Below are positions 33,637 to 45,432 of a stretch of DNA of 64,000 bases, one piece after another. How positions within the stretch are numbered: position 1 is the first letter of the stretch; the number at the start of each line of letters is the position of its first letter. Position numbers and translations under genes: made by a program. The notes under the pieces were generated by a model, which worked only from the letters and a program-made list of their open reading frames with translations, ran no database searches and had not been told where the DNA came from. Origin of the DNA: Nomia melanderi (Eukaryota; Arthropoda; Insecta; Hymenoptera; Halictidae); NCBI RefSeq assembly GCF_051020985.1, contig NC_135001.1:21445896-21509895 (forward strand), read 5' to 3'.

Positions 33637-34148
33637 AAGATTATTATACCATGAGAAATGGAGTGAACTGTTCATTAATGCATGCAACGTTGAATATATG
33701 CTTCGTTGAAGTTGCACGTGTCGAACAATCTCGCGAGCATCGCGCGTTATATACGAAGATAATAATAATACATATTATTTCGAAAATATCCGAGGCGTAT
33801 TACGCAGCGCGTCGTTTCACGCAGAATAAAATCGACTGGAAATACAAATGAACATTTTTTTCGCCACGCTTAATTTCCGAATAAATCTGCGCTGAAAATT
33901 CATTACGCAGTTACGCGTGTGCACGGGCACCGTTCGTTTCGTGTATCTGGTAATTATCGAGTGTTTCCACTTCCATTAATAATTCTAAATATTTCGATCG
34001 ATGCGGTTACATATATCTCACACCCTCCCCCCCGACTCTCTGCAAAATTAATACACAGCAACGAGAGATCGATGGAGCGCCGCCAAAGAATTCGCGAATT
34101 TTCACTTCGAGTAGAAAAACCGAACACTGGTCAGACACGCTAGTTGCA
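33637..34148. other. Anonymous sequence
   Basis: Nothing recognised. Confidence 0.4.
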
Positions 34149-34362
34149 TTAACCCTTTGCGGACGAATGTCGACATTTCTGCGAGATGAAATTTTCGCGT
34201 TTGGAAGACTAAGTCGCAGACAAATGATGGAATTATTGAAACAGCAAGAGATCAGCACGTAGTTTCCTTCTTTTTATGTTAATTAAGCGATTTGTGTGTC
34301 ATTTAGCTTCATCTGCTGAAGGTTTTATGTATTTCAAAGAATCTTCGTTCGCAAAGGGTTAA
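34149..34362 (+). mobile_element. Family C TTAA element
   Basis: TTAA at 34149 and 34359. The perfect palindrome AATGTCGACATT (34166-34177) is 13 bp from TTAA. Best complete copy of C. Confidence 0.92.
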
Positions 34363-34500
34363 AATAAAGTTTTTCACTGTAACATCTATATTGAACTTCT
34401 ACTTTTTTCTGTCGTTTTTAGAGAATATTCTGTATCGAACATACCAGAAGTATATAAACTAGCAAACAACACAAGAACGAAAGAGAAATATATTTTTATA

Positions 34501-34735
34501 CATAGATTATTGTAGATTTGAAATAGATAGATTTTTGTAGATTTTAAGTAGATTTGAAATAGATAGATTTTTATAGATTTTAAGTAGATTTGAAATAGAT
34601 AGATTTTTATAGATTTTAAGTAGATAGATTTTTATAGATTTTAAATAGATAGATTTTAAATAGATTTTAAACAGATAAATTTTTATAGATTTTAAGTAGA
34701 TAGATTTTTATAGATTTTAAATAGATTTTGTAAAT
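34501..34735. repeat. TAGATTTT-rich tandem array
   Basis: First three units are about 36 bp (TAGATTTGAAATAGATAGAT core), followed by shorter 24-bp-like units. Only A, T and G on this strand apart from one C. Confidence 0.93.
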
Positions 34736-35262
34736 TCTATGTCGCGCGGTTTTCATTAATGAGGTTTAGAAATATCCTTTTGAAATACTAATCCGCATGT
34801 TTTATTACTAACGTAGTCAATTTCAACGGGGAGTCGAATTGCCGACACTGCGTGTCATCTAACATACTGATCAAACCAGCAATAACAAAAGCGGAATGTC
34901 AGATTCATGTTATAATCACAGGGGCATAGTGAACGCTTGACATTCACGACGAATAGGATTGTGTAACGAAAGTACACGTTGCACGCCACATAATAAAATA
35001 ATACTCCATTCTACAGTTCCTTCGCTGGAGAGAAAGAATTGCCATGGGATCTTCTGCTTCCTGCTGCGCGACCACTTCCGTTCCCTAACAATAAACCGCT
35101 AACGCCACGAAAAAATCTCTTTTCGCAAATTTGCACATTTAGTTAAAGAGATTCTAGACACATCTGACTAGTTTTAAATTATTGGAAAAATTGACGTTGA
35201 AATGAAAATAATCGTTTTGAATACTCTTTCGAGATCGAATCATTTATTCAGAAAATTTGATC
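34736..35262. other. Anonymous sequence
   Basis: Nothing recognised. Confidence 0.4.
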
Positions 35263-35606
35263 AATCTTCGTAACAACGTTCCTGACATTCCTCCTGAAAA
35301 CATCCTCAAATTGTAAATTAGGAAACCTACTTTTCAATCACCCTTAATTCGATTAGTCTTCCCAATTATTACAGCGACAAAATTAATTCGCTTTCCAATA
35401 GAAAACGAACGAAAATCTCAAGATGAAAAATTAACGAATCTTCATGACAACGTCCCTGACACTGGTTTGCCTGGAAACATCCTCAAATTGTAAATTAGGA
35501 AACCTACTTTTCAATCACCCTTAATTCGATTAGTCTCTGCAATAATTACAATGACAAAATTAATTTGCTTTCCAATAGAAAACGAACGAAAATCTCAAAA
35601 CGAAAC
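35263..35606. repeat. Tandem duplication, period about 175 bp
   Basis: Copies at about 35263-35436 and 35437-35606. Both contain CATCCTCAAATTGTAAATTA and CCAATAGAAAACGAACGAAA. Small indels shift the period from 174 to 177. Confidence 0.95.
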
Positions 35607-36177
35607 ATTAAAGTATTCCACGGAATACGATGGTACAATAGGATACTCTCGCATATCGCCGTTTAAAAATAACGGAACAAAGAATGAAGTTTCCAGTGGC
35701 TTAAGAGAAATAGGCTAATGATTTTCTATCGTGAAGCAAAGAATATCGCATCGCTCGCGGTTTAACCGTTATACGTTTTATTTCAGTGACCAATTGCAGC
35801 GCAGCCCCATTCAACGTTGCGTTTTACCCCCTGACTCTGCGGTAAAATGAAACAATAATGATAATACCGCTTTCGTGACGGTGGAAAGTTTGTTACACCA
35901 TTCCCTCGTTTGTACACCTCTGCGTATATAATGCAAGCCCATATATTTCAGGCTTTCCTCCACTTTTTTTCCCTCTTGTCGCGTTCCCTTCGCCTCCGCG
36001 CGTGTTTCGACGTCGACGAATTATGCACTCAGCCAGAATCTCTTTCTTCGTGATAGCACGTGCGTGCGACCGCCCCCCCGTCGACTAATCGACCAATGAT
36101 AAATATTTTTCTTCCTGTGAACGCACGCCGCACGAAATGCTCGCTTTCATGCATCGTAGTGCATTTCTTCGTTTATC
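35607..36177. other. Anonymous sequence
   Basis: CpG-richer near 35990-36170; no gene recognised. Confidence 0.4.
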
Positions 36178-36350
36178 TTCAACCCTTTGCGGACGAAGAT
36201 TCTTCGAAATATACGAAACCAGATGAAGTGAAATTATACATCGATTGCTTAAATAATAGAAAGAATGGAAATTGTACGCTGATTTCTTGCTGTTTGAGTA
36301 ATCGAATCATTTGTTCGCGACTTACTTTTCCGAATATGGAAATCTTTCAA
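36178..36350 (-). mobile_element. Family C element, far end lost
   Basis: CAACCCTTTGCGGACGAAG, then C interior to about 36340 (ACTTTTCCGAATATGG). Confidence 0.8.
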
Positions 36351-36491
36351 GTGATTTGCCTCATTTTCCGAATATTTTCGAGTCTTGGCGCTGAAACGCT
36401 TAATTGGTACTTTACGCTTATAATTTTGACAAATTTTTATGGCGTTCGTGTGGATTTAATCACTTTGACAAACAGATGATTCATTTCAAGA

Positions 36492-36720
36492 ATTAAGCCT
36501 TTGCAATGGAGAGGTTACTCTCAGTCACCACTTGATTTCAAACAGTGAAACTATAAAATTTCATATTTAATATTATACTTGAAATAAAATAGTTCTGTTC
36601 CTCAATGTACCTCAATGTAATATAATTTCTCTTCGAGTTAGTTTCACTAAATATTGTCTGTGCCTCATCAGAAAATGTTCAAATATTTCTAGTGAAAAAC
36701 TTCCGAGTGCAAAGGGTTAA
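36492..36720 (+). mobile_element. Family B TTAA element
   Basis: TTAA at 36492 and 36717. The palindrome region reads GGTTACTCTCAGTCACC. Right end CTTCCGAGTGCAAAGGG. Complete 229 bp. Confidence 0.9.
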
Positions 36721-36849
36721 TGACGCTTCGCCTGATAGAATTATACGATTTTTTATCCACTGGAACATTAGGAAACATCTTTTGTGTCTGTTACTACATA
36801 TAATCTATATCACTATAAATTATTGAAGGTCGTGTTCTGTATCCATTTT

Positions 36850-37012
36850 ACTCGAATACTTCCCAATTGCAACATTCGCCCGGTAGATCGAAATATCCTA
36901 CCCGCATAAAATCCATTTTGGAATTGCAATGCGAGAAAGTCCTTCGAAACTTGATTTAATTAAGACTTTCGAAAGCTCCGCGCGTTTGAACTCTGGCTTC
37001 TGAAAACTGCTG
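36850..37012 (+). repeat. Dispersed repeat, longer copy
   Basis: Shares CAATTGCAACATTCGCCCGG-like and TCTGGCTTCTGAAAACTG blocks with 46037-46142, which lacks about 50 bp in the middle. Confidence 0.75.
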
Positions 37013-37443
37013 CAGGATAGATTTAATATTAAAAGTTCCAGCCCCTTTTTGCGTGGCGAGTTTCAAAGAAATGAAATTCTTTGGATATTTCACGGCAACT
37101 AAGAGCGCGCTAAACTAACAGAAGAATACTTCTGACATTCAATCGTCCGTTTTACTCCTTGTGTTCTTCTTTACATACGATTCATTCGCTTCGAGTAAAG
37201 AAATTCCAATTTATGCAGTCGAAACTTTCCAACATTCGAGGGAACAGCAGATTTTCCGCCGGAATAACCAACAGTAACGCATTCACTGCAATTTAACGAA
37301 TAGTCGCCTGACAACCTAGCAATTAACGAAGAAAGTTATATTATTACGTGATCCGAAGTACGAACCAAAACTCAATGTCATTCTCAATGTTACAAGCTAC
37401 AATAATCCTTTCGTTGAAAACAGCTTTCTGAACGAACGATTCT
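37013..37443. other. Anonymous sequence
   Basis: Nothing recognised. Confidence 0.4.
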
Positions 37444-37716
37444 TTAACCCTTTGATTTTGAATTTTCATCTTGACCACACAATACATACAGGAAATTCAG
37501 TCAAGCAACATATTCCAAATAAAGTTACAACTTATAAAGAAACTACAGATATATGGATGGTAATAAATCAGTCGAATAACAAGTTTCGGGGGTCAGACTT
37601 CCTGTCAATTTGAAGGAAGCAGTTTCGACAGAAAAGAGTTCCAAGTTTATTTTTTATTTAAAAAGAAACTCATTGGTCATGGATAAAAGCTATCGTAACT
37701 AGCTTAATACCTTTAA
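37444..37716 (+). repeat. Unit P beside an A element
   Basis: Starts TTAACCCTTTGATTTTG. About 255 bp are repeated in inverted orientation at 42573-42830, including GTCAGACTTCCTGTCAATTT. In both places a family A element follows directly on the same side. Confidence 0.85.
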
Positions 37717-37949
37717 CCCTTTGAACTCTGTAGGCTCCAACGTTGCACCAGCTATAATATTAAATATTTCAATGAATCTTAAAGAAACTACCCTAAAATT
37801 ATTCGATTTTCTACACATCCAAATTTTGTACTAAGGAAAATAAAAGATCGAAGAAATATTATGGCATTTCTAATTTTCTCTAGGAATACTATAAAAATTA
37901 GTTGCAATTGCTGATAGATTACAAAACAACCTGGAGTGCTAAGGGTTAA
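37713..37949 (+). mobile_element. Family A TTAA element
   Basis: TTAA at 37713 and 37946; complete 237-bp copy directly abutting P. Confidence 0.92.
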
Positions 37950-38033
37950 TTAAAATTCTTTGAAGAAATACACCCTTCTGATATTGATAAGAAATTATAA
38001 ATAATTCAGTTGAATGCTTTGGTAGTTCCAACT

Positions 38034-38269
38034 TTAACCCTTTGAACTCTCTAGGCTCGAATATTGCACCAGTTATAATATTAAATATTTCAATGAATCT
38101 TAAAGAAACCACCCTAAAATTATTCGATTTTCCACACATCCAAATTTTATAGTAAGCAGGAAAATAAATGATCGAAGAAATATTATATCATTTCTCACTT
38201 TCACTAGGAATACTATAAAAATTACAGCTGCTGATAGATTACAAAACAACCTGGGGCGCTAAGGGTTGA
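38034..38269 (+). mobile_element. Family A element
   Basis: Left TTAA at 38034 follows a D-like GGTAGTTCCAAC remnant. The right end GGCGCTAAGGGTTGAA is decayed. Confidence 0.88.
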
Positions 38270-38274
38270 ACTAC

Positions 38275-38472
38275 GATTATTAACTATCGAACTACTTCGA
38301 GATGAAAGTTCCATATTTGGAAGACTAAGTCGCGTACGAATGATTTGATTACTCGAACAGCAAGGGATCAGTACGTACTCTTTTCATATTAATTAAGCAA
38401 TCGATCGACAATTCAGCTTCATCCGCTGAAGGTTTCCTACACTTCATGGAATCTCCGTCCGCAAAGGGTTAA
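38275..38472 (+). mobile_element. Family C element, left end lost
   Basis: C interior from about 38300 and right end CTCCGTCCGCAAAGGGTTAA. The next 40 bp beyond TTAA match those beyond the C copy at 46724-46933. Confidence 0.85.
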
Positions 38473-39316
38473 TAATAATCTCCCGACACCTTTAACCCCG
38501 TTCCGACGAGAAAACATCGCGTACCTTTCCGCCGTTGTTTTTTTCTCGTCGCGTACGAACAGAAACGTTCCGCTCGAAATTTTAGGTACGCCGTCGTAAA
38601 TTCGCCGCGATATTTGCGAGCTCGATAACGCGGCGTTCCTGTGCACGGTTTTCACGAGCGTGTGCGTGAGTTTTATGCGAACGCCCGGTGTGTTCCGTAT
38701 TTTCGGAGAGCATCGCCGCGCACCGGCTCCGTCGCGCGCGGCTAACGCAGAAGTTAATCGTCCATGAATCAAATATGTTTTGTTAAAGAGAGCCTCTCCG
38801 TGCGTGCGGACCTTACGCAACGCTCGGGCCTGCACGCCGAACGTGTCGCTCAAGTCGAATTGTTACGGCGTCCGTCGAATTTTCGAATTTTTCGGTGCCA
38901 CGGAGAAACTCCGGGAAGATTATACGCTGTCTTCAACGGCCGTCTATTTGCTTAACAGTAAATTTACCGACGAGTAATCTCTGTTGCCCCGAGTTCGTCT
39001 CTTTTCGTGAAAAGCGGCGGAACTTGTTGAGGAAGAAAGAAGTTTTGGGAACTGACGAATTCTACTTCGAAATTCTATGCAAGGAAAATTTTTACTAGGA
39101 AATTCAACGTAAACGAAAAGTTTCGCCTCCTTTTCGGTGACCCTCGAATGCGGAATCGTTTCGATAAAATTCCATTCTTCACATTTGTACCGTAAGTCAT
39201 CGGATGGATACTAAGGATTAATTTGTGAGAATATAATTCGAGCGTTTCGGATTGAAAATATTTGTTTGGGTGATGTGGAGAATATGAGCGACAGAGAAAT
39301 AGGTTGGAGTGTGGTA
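38473..39316. other. CpG-rich island and anonymous sequence
   Basis: 38480-38960 is CpG-rich with overlapping frames open on both strands. None resembles a known protein. Confidence 0.4.
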
Positions 39317-39819
39317 TTAACCCTTTGCACTCGGCAGATTTTCATTAGAAATATTTTAACAATCTATAGGCTCGTGTGACTTGGAAGTCACGCATCAATA
39401 TACCGGGTCAAATTTATTTATTTAATTTTTTATTACAAAATGACGAACGACATTAAGTTACAAAAACTTCAAAGTTACAAAATATGTTTGTTTCAATAAA
39501 GGTATTAAAACTATTGAATACATTGTTAATTTATGGTCGTATGTTGATATTTATTAATTTCATACTGCATAAATTTTGTTATTATCACGAAACAAAGTTC
39601 GGCCCGTAGAGGGTTAACATTCGATGATGAGGTAAAGACAACATTTTATGAAACTAACTCGAAGAGAAATCACACGTGCATCGAGGAAAAAAGCAATTTT
39701 ATTTGAATAATTCTGAAATTGGTGCATTATACGTGGTATAATATTAAATATCAATTTTTATAATTTTACTGTATGAAATCAAGTGGTGAATGAGTCACCT
39801 CTCGAGTGCAAAGGGTTAA
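39317..39819 (-). mobile_element. Family B element hosting an F element
   Basis: TTAA at 39317 and 39816. Ends CCCTTTGCACTCGGCAG and, reversed, CCCTTTGCACTCGAGAGG. The B body is split at ATATTTTAA and resumes at 39618. Confidence 0.9.
39356..39617 (+). mobile_element. Family F element nested in B
   Basis: TTAA at 39356 and 39614. Palindrome GTGTGACTTGGAAGTCACG near the left end; right end CCCGTAGAGGG. About 50 bp shorter than the F copy at 44109. Confidence 0.9.
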
Positions 39820-39956
39820 TGGTATTTGAATATGTTTTATTTTAAAGAAACACAGGAATAGATAATTGAATAAAATACAAATAAATAGAAATGATATAGA
39901 TATAGGCGAACGCAACTCTCTAAAAACTCTCGCCGTCACTTAAAAATCATTCTCTC

Positions 39957-40133
39957 AAAGGGTTAATATTATGCATACCCTGTATAATGCATCAATTTGA
40001 GAAATATTGAAATGAAATAGTTCCTCGATGTACGTGTGATTTCTCTTCGAGTTAGTTTCATGAAATGTTGTCTTTATCTCGTTAAGATATTTTGAAATAT
40101 TTCTAGTGAAAAACTTCCGAGTGCAAAGGGTTG
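39957..40133 (+). mobile_element. Family B element, left end lost
   Basis: B interior (ATGCATCAATTTGAGAAATA) through to CTTCCGAGTGCAAAGGGTTG. Confidence 0.82.
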
Positions 40134-41307
40134 ACTGGTTAATACTGTGTGGCGTTTCTCGCGGTTTCAGGAACCCGAAGAGCGAACGGAAGTTGAGGGA
40201 ATTGTTAGAAAACAGGCTGCGGCAGAATTTTGTGATAAGAAGCACATCGAAGTCTTAATAAGTTAGGACATCAGCGAACTATTTCAAGTTTGAAATGTTG
40301 AACAGAAGGAGCTCGATGTCGAGGAATATTTCATTCTTTACTGTTTCGTTTCGGCCTGAAACTTGAATTCCGGTCGTTATATCGTTTCATATTTCATACA
40401 GTCAAGCAACGATGTTAGACTTCCTTCAAATACCGAATATCCCGTGCAACGCGTTTCGGCGGTACAATGAAGCGAATCCACAAAGAGTCATGAATTGTAT
40501 TAATATTTAATAGAAGGCTTAACAAGAAGTGAATGACGGAAAACAATTTGGTGGAAGGTTCCTCGAATTTTACTCTATACAATTTTAATGGTATTTCATG
40601 ATTATAAAAGTTCTGAATTATTTTAAAGGTTATTTCTCTGCGAGTTCCATATTTATCAATTCAACTGAATCAAATGAAGAGATAAACAAATAACGAAAAA
40701 TGGGGAACGAAATAAAAAGATAATTAGAAGCATCGAGGGATCTCAACTTAAATTTATATCGCTATTTAAAATTGGAAATAGGGCCCAGGTATTCTTTCTT
40801 TACACTGTTTATGTGCATCTACTTTCATCGAGGATCCTGTTCAATATTTAACGAAACGTCATTCGCACGCTTTTACGCTGGGCTGCTCCGATAATGTCGA
40901 GGCGAGATTACTTCCTTCGAATATTATCAATTTATTATTCTAATCCTTGAGTGACTAATTTTAATTTTGCTATTAAACGGATCACGTAATAAATTTAACG
41001 AGAATCTCGCTGCCAAAGAGAAGGACGAGAAAAAGTAACTTTTTTCCTAAAGTGAAATCAGTTTTTCGATTAATTAATTCCTCCATAAATTCAATATTTC
41101 ATATTAATAAATTTAATTTGCACGGACTTACTGTACACAATAAAATAGAGTTTTAATAATCCATATGCGTTACAATGTTTAATTAACATCGTTAACGGAT
41201 GTGAAGCTTGATAAAATATACTTAGATAATATTTGTAAAATTTAATATCAAACCTATTTGAATTCACGTGTTTGTAGACAATAAAGATGGAAAAACAAAG
41301 AGAAACG
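40134..41307. other. Anonymous AT-rich sequence
   Basis: Nothing recognised. Confidence 0.4.
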
Positions 41308-41721
41308 ATGGCAATTTTCACTGTCAACTTATATCACTATACACAGAAAAACTCAGATGTCATATTGTTATGTAATTCGAATTAAATTTTACATTTTTTC
41401 CAATGCCATGGTAATTAGCGAAGTTGCCCAGCTAAGTGTCTTTACATAAAAACCAGATTTCTCGTTACCAGTACGCAATGTGTTACATTGAACGCCGGCT
41501 TAATTTCAGCTACTGAAAACGCGAGCGTCGGTGATTACATTGATACATTTTTAAACATCGATTACACCAAAATTTCTCATTTACAGAAGAGAATAAGGAA
41601 TTCGATTTTATAATTTTACTTCAGATTTGTGTTATACATATCTAAAATGTTACATGAATGTAGCAATTAAGCGATAGATTAAAAATCCCGCATTATCGCG
41701 GGCCGGCGCGCAATATGTTAA
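41308..41721 (+). mobile_element. G1-G2 pair, G1 left end lost
   Basis: G1 body to about 41483, a GCAATGTGTTACATTGAACG remnant where the two ends meet, then G2 to TTAA 41718. CCCGCATTATCGCGGG (41687-41702) is 15 bp before TTAA. Confidence 0.8.
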
Positions 41722-41951
41722 CCCTTTGAACTCTGTAGGCTCCAATATTGCAGCAGATATAATATTAAATATTTTAATGAATGTTAAAGAAACTACCCTA
41801 AAATTAAATTTTCCACACATCCGAATTTTCTACTAATAAAGAAAATAAAAGATCGAAGATATGTTGCATTTCTAATTTTTGCTAGGAATACTATAAAAAT
41901 TAGTTGCAGTTGCTGATAGATTACAAAAGAACCTGGAGCGCTAAGGGTTAA
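41718..41951 (+). mobile_element. Family A TTAA element
   Basis: Shares TTAA 41718 with G2. Right TTAA at 41948. Complete. Confidence 0.92.
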
Positions 41952-42340
41952 TATGCTATAAATCCATGGAATCTGCGGTTCTGCTTGCAGTGACAGAAGC
42001 ACCGCGTTTAAGTCAGCGCCGGTGCTGAGGTCTGGTCGGTAAATGTCCGCGCCTAGCACGAGTAGGTGAGAACGTTGCCGGAGGGCATCCGTTTCTCTTT
42101 GAAGCGGAATTTCAGAAGGTTCCACGGTCTGCCGCCTGATGGCGCGCGCGTTAAAATGCAACCCCTAGATCGCTTTACTACCGGGTGAGCCCTCAGGATG
42201 CTCGAGGACCCTTACCGCTGAAAGGTTAGCGGTAAAATATTGGCGAAAATCAGTCGAATTGTCCTCGCAGGCGTCAGATTGTTAATAATAAAAATACTAT
42301 TTTAAAATGTTAACGTGTAAATGACTAAACATTCACGGTA
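41952..42340. other. Anonymous GC-richer sequence
   Basis: A minus-strand frame is open across about 42160-41960, but it begins at TTG after a stop and runs into the A repeat. A perfect 8-bp stem (TTACCGCT / AGCGGTAA, 42210-42233) is present. No gene recognised. Confidence 0.4.
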
Positions 42341-42572
42341 TTAACCCTTAGCACCCCAGACGGTTTTGTAATCTATCAGCAACTGCAATTAATTTTTATA
42401 GTGTTCCTAGTGAAAATAAAAAATGCTATAATATTTCGATCTTTTATTTTCCTTTTTGGTACAAAATTTGGATGTGTGGAAAATTTAATTTTAGGGTAGT
42501 TTCTTTGACTCATTATAATATTCAATATTACAACTGGTGCAATATTGGAGCCTACAGAGTTCAAAGGGTTAA
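42341..42572 (-). mobile_element. Family A TTAA element
   Basis: TTAA at 42341 and 42569; complete reverse copy abutting the second P unit. Confidence 0.92.
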
Positions 42573-42830
42573 ATGTATTAAACTATTTACGATAGCTTTT
42601 GTCCATGACCAATGACTTTCTTTTTAAATACAAAGTAAACAATAAAATTTTATGCATTTATTTATTCGTAAACTTTGAACTCTTCTGTCGAAACTGCTTC
42701 CTTCAAATTGACAGGAAGTCTGACCCCCGAAACTTGTTATTCGACAGATTTATTATTCTTTATAAGTTGTAACTTTATTTGGAATATGTTTGACTGAATT
42801 GCCTGTATGTATTGTGTTGTCAAGATGAAA
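42573..42830 (-). repeat. Unit P, inverted copy
   Basis: Inverted match to 37459-37713, including AAATTGACAGGAAGTCTGAC. With its A neighbour the match extends over about 490 bp. Confidence 0.88.
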
Positions 42831-43295
42831 ATTTTTTTCAGAATCGCTACTTGTTTTTCGAGTGTGGCAATTTTTACAATTTCGCGCGTCGAAAGGTTGT
42901 CAGTTTCAAATGGATATAAACGACACTACATTGTACGCCGACAGGCAATTTCAACATCGATGGGCAGAACAAATATTATTGTTATTTCGGTGATAAATAT
43001 TTTCTTCCATGAAACGATTTCTTTTTTGTTATTTCAGTGGAACGATAAAGTGCCCTGAAAGTTTCGAGGGCCTGGATGTGTTCCTTTCTCAATACGGGCA
43101 AGTTTTGAATGATCAGCTAATATTTAACGTACTGCTATATAAAGTGTCTCCCTTAATCCTAGAAGAATTAGAGAAAGAATTCCTCTGAAAGTCACTAATT
43201 ATACAGTACAATATTACAAAACGTCGAAAATAGTTGAATACACAGAAAATTCCATTGAATTCTTTTAAAGCTAATCACAGCAATAAGCAAGCTAC
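42831..43295. other. Anonymous sequence
   Basis: Nothing recognised; an 83-codon frame at 42807-43058 overlaps the P end. Confidence 0.4.
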
Positions 43296-43527
43296 TTAAC
43301 CAGTTAACTTTGACGAGTATACTCGTCAAGGTAAAAAGTAGAAACCACTGGCTTTTCACAGAAATTACAATTCAAATAGCCAATGGTCACTACTTTTTAC
43401 CATGACGAGTATACTCGTCACGACCCAAAATCCAGCAACTTCTTCATAACGAGTATACTTGTTATGGCACAAAATCCAGCAACATCTCCATGACGAGTAT
43501 ACTCGTCAAACACAGTTAACCGGTTAA
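43296..43527 (+). mobile_element. Family J element with four palindromes
   Basis: TTAA at 43296 and 43524. GACGAGTATACTCGTC is exact at 43312-43327, 43404-43419 and 43492-43507, with a variant AACGAGTATACTTGTT at 43449-43464. The outermost right copy is 16 bp from TTAA. Confidence 0.93.
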
Positions 43528-43660
43528 AGTAATACACTGACGTAACTGACAAAATATTGTTCCCATCGATAAAGCGCGGAGCGGAATTTACGCTGGCATA
43601 TACGGTTTAAAACCGTCCTTTGACAGGCCAACATGCCCGCATACGTCACGGACCTAGGCT

Positions 43661-43950
43661 TTAGCAATTAAAATAAAATTTATATTGCAGATGTAACGGT
43701 CGAATAATTTGATAGGGAATTTATACCTCGCGCGACGACACGGAACAATGAGAAGAAATCAATCCTAAGTATTTCGTTTCGCAATTATTGATATCTTCGA
43801 AGCACTGAATATTCGAAATGATTTTGAAAATCAATAGCTTCATTTGACTACTATAATGAATGTCCAAAGAAACTGAAAATAATCTACTATTACAAATTTT
43901 ACGAGAATTCCATATAAATCGTATTAAATGCTCGGTGGTTCCAGTGTTAA
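43661..43950 (-). mobile_element. C/D chimaeric element, left end lost
   Basis: 43664-43770 matches 20287-20395, followed by a reversed D body and the D end TGCTCGGTGGTTCCAGTGTTAA. Confidence 0.75.
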
Positions 43951-44022
43951 GCAATTAATGTATAATGTAGCTTCATTTGTTAAGTACATTCCAAAGAATC
44001 TTCGTCCGCGAACGGTTCAACT
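43947..44022 (+). mobile_element. Family C right-end fragment
   Basis: GCAATTAATGTATAATGTAG to CTTCGTCCGCGAACGGTTCAA; the terminus is decayed. Confidence 0.7.
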
Positions 44023-44108
44023 GTAGAATATTAAAATATACAATAAAACTAATTGTAATTTATATAACAGAACCGTACTCGTAATTTACGTAATAAAACA
44101 CAGACCAG

Positions 44109-44418
44109 TTAACCCTCTATAGACTCGTGCGACTTTGAAGTCACACATCAATATACCGGGTTAAACTGATTTATTTAATTTTTTATTGCAAAATGACAAA
44201 CGACATTAAATAATTAATCAACTTAAACTTTTGTACACACAGGCATTTACGTCCAATGTCAATGTAACTTCAAAGTTACAAAATATATTCGTTTCAATAA
44301 AAATATTAAAACTACTGAATACATTGTTAATTTGCATTTATATGTTGATATGTATTAATTTCATAGTGCATAAATTTTATTATAATCACGAAACAAAATT
44401 CAGCCCATAGAGGGTTAA
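44109..44418 (+). mobile_element. Family F TTAA element
   Basis: TTAA at 44109 and 44415. Ends CCCTCTATAGACTCG and, reversed, CCCTCTATGGGCTG. Palindrome GTGCGACTTTGAAGTCACAC begins 14 bp after TTAA. Complete, 310 bp. Confidence 0.92.
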
Positions 44419-45191
44419 TTTGACTGCTCGACAGTGCCAGTGCCAGTAATCTGACGCGAGTCTTCGTTGCGCGAGTTCTGCTCTGAAAGTTTCCCTAAAC
44501 CGTTCGGTGGACAAAAGTAATGGACCGCTGCTTTGACGGTTACCTAAACAGAACCGCATGGAACGCTAACAATCGGCGGGAGACGAAGAAAGGGAAACGA
44601 AACGCCCAAATACGAGAGCGGACACGTTAGGTGGAAAGAACGCGATTCTTCGTGCTTACCTCCATTCTACGCCGGAGAACGGAACGAGGTTGACGACGCA
44701 GAATTTCTGAGACCCGCCCGTTTCCCCTTTGTCAGCGTCGCGCGTTCGGTCGACTTTCATTCGTGGCCCGGATCGCGAGTACGAATTAAAACGACAACGG
44801 TTTGTTGGCCCTTAAATCGGTTTAGAGAACCTCGCCGAACGAAAACTCACGAACGGTGAATAAACCTTGCGCGATTCAATCCGAGGTGGAAAACATTTAT
44901 TCCCGGTCAGCTGCGATCGAATTATTTTGCAACGAACGTTTATTTACTCGTAACGGACGAGAGGCGTGCGAATAGTTTGTTCTCAAAGCTTTCGCGTGCG
45001 AGGTCGGAGACCTTTCGATGCATCTGTGAAGAGATTCACTTGTATACTATAACGAGTATAGTTTTATTTGTAAGAGTATAGTATATAGTTAAGTGTATAG
45101 TTAAGAGTATAGTTTCACTTGTATACTATAACGAATACATTATGTAGAGAAACTAAGAAAAATCTGTTGTTACAATTTTCAGGATTACATA
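44419..45191. other. CpG-rich island and anonymous sequence
   Basis: 44440-45010 is CpG-rich with no recognised gene. 45050-45150 contains near repeats of AGTATAGTTTCACTTGTATA. Confidence 0.4.
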
Positions 45192-45432
45192 TTAACCCTT
45201 TGAACTCTGTAGGCTCCAATGTTGCGCCAGTTATAACATTAAATATTTTAATGAATCTTAAAGGAACTACCCTAGAATCATTAGATTTTCCACACATCCG
45301 AATTTTGTACCAAGTTTGGAATACTCAGAACAGTTTCCTTATTCTCTATGATTTAAGCATTCAGTGTTTAATTTAGCAGAATTTGCAAAAGGTTTTGTAT
45401 ACTTCTAACAATCTTCGTTCGCAAAGGGTTAA
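45192..45432 (+). mobile_element. A/C chimaeric element
   Basis: A end TTAACCCTTTGAACTCTG at left, junction GTACCAAGTTTGGAATA near 45308, C end TTCGTTCGCAAAGGGTTAA at right. Mirror arrangement of 156-384. Confidence 0.85.

Noticed and set aside
36060..36479. 139-codon plus-strand frame
   Set aside because: Much of it is translated C-element sequence; no gene signal.
38437..38853. 138-codon minus-strand frame
   Set aside because: Runs into the terminal sequence of a C element and overlaps open plus-strand frames in a CpG island.
41793..42161. 122-codon minus-strand frame
   Set aside because: Begins at TTG after a stop and its last third is a family A repeat.
42205..42235. Small perfect stem (TTACCGCT/AGCGGTAA)
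   Set aside because: Too short and isolated; no tRNA, snRNA or riboswitch features around it.
43312..43507. Regularly spaced palindromes resembling a CRISPR-like array
   Set aside because: Repeats are perfect palindromes inside a single TTAA element in eukaryotic DNA, with irregular and partly duplicated spacers.
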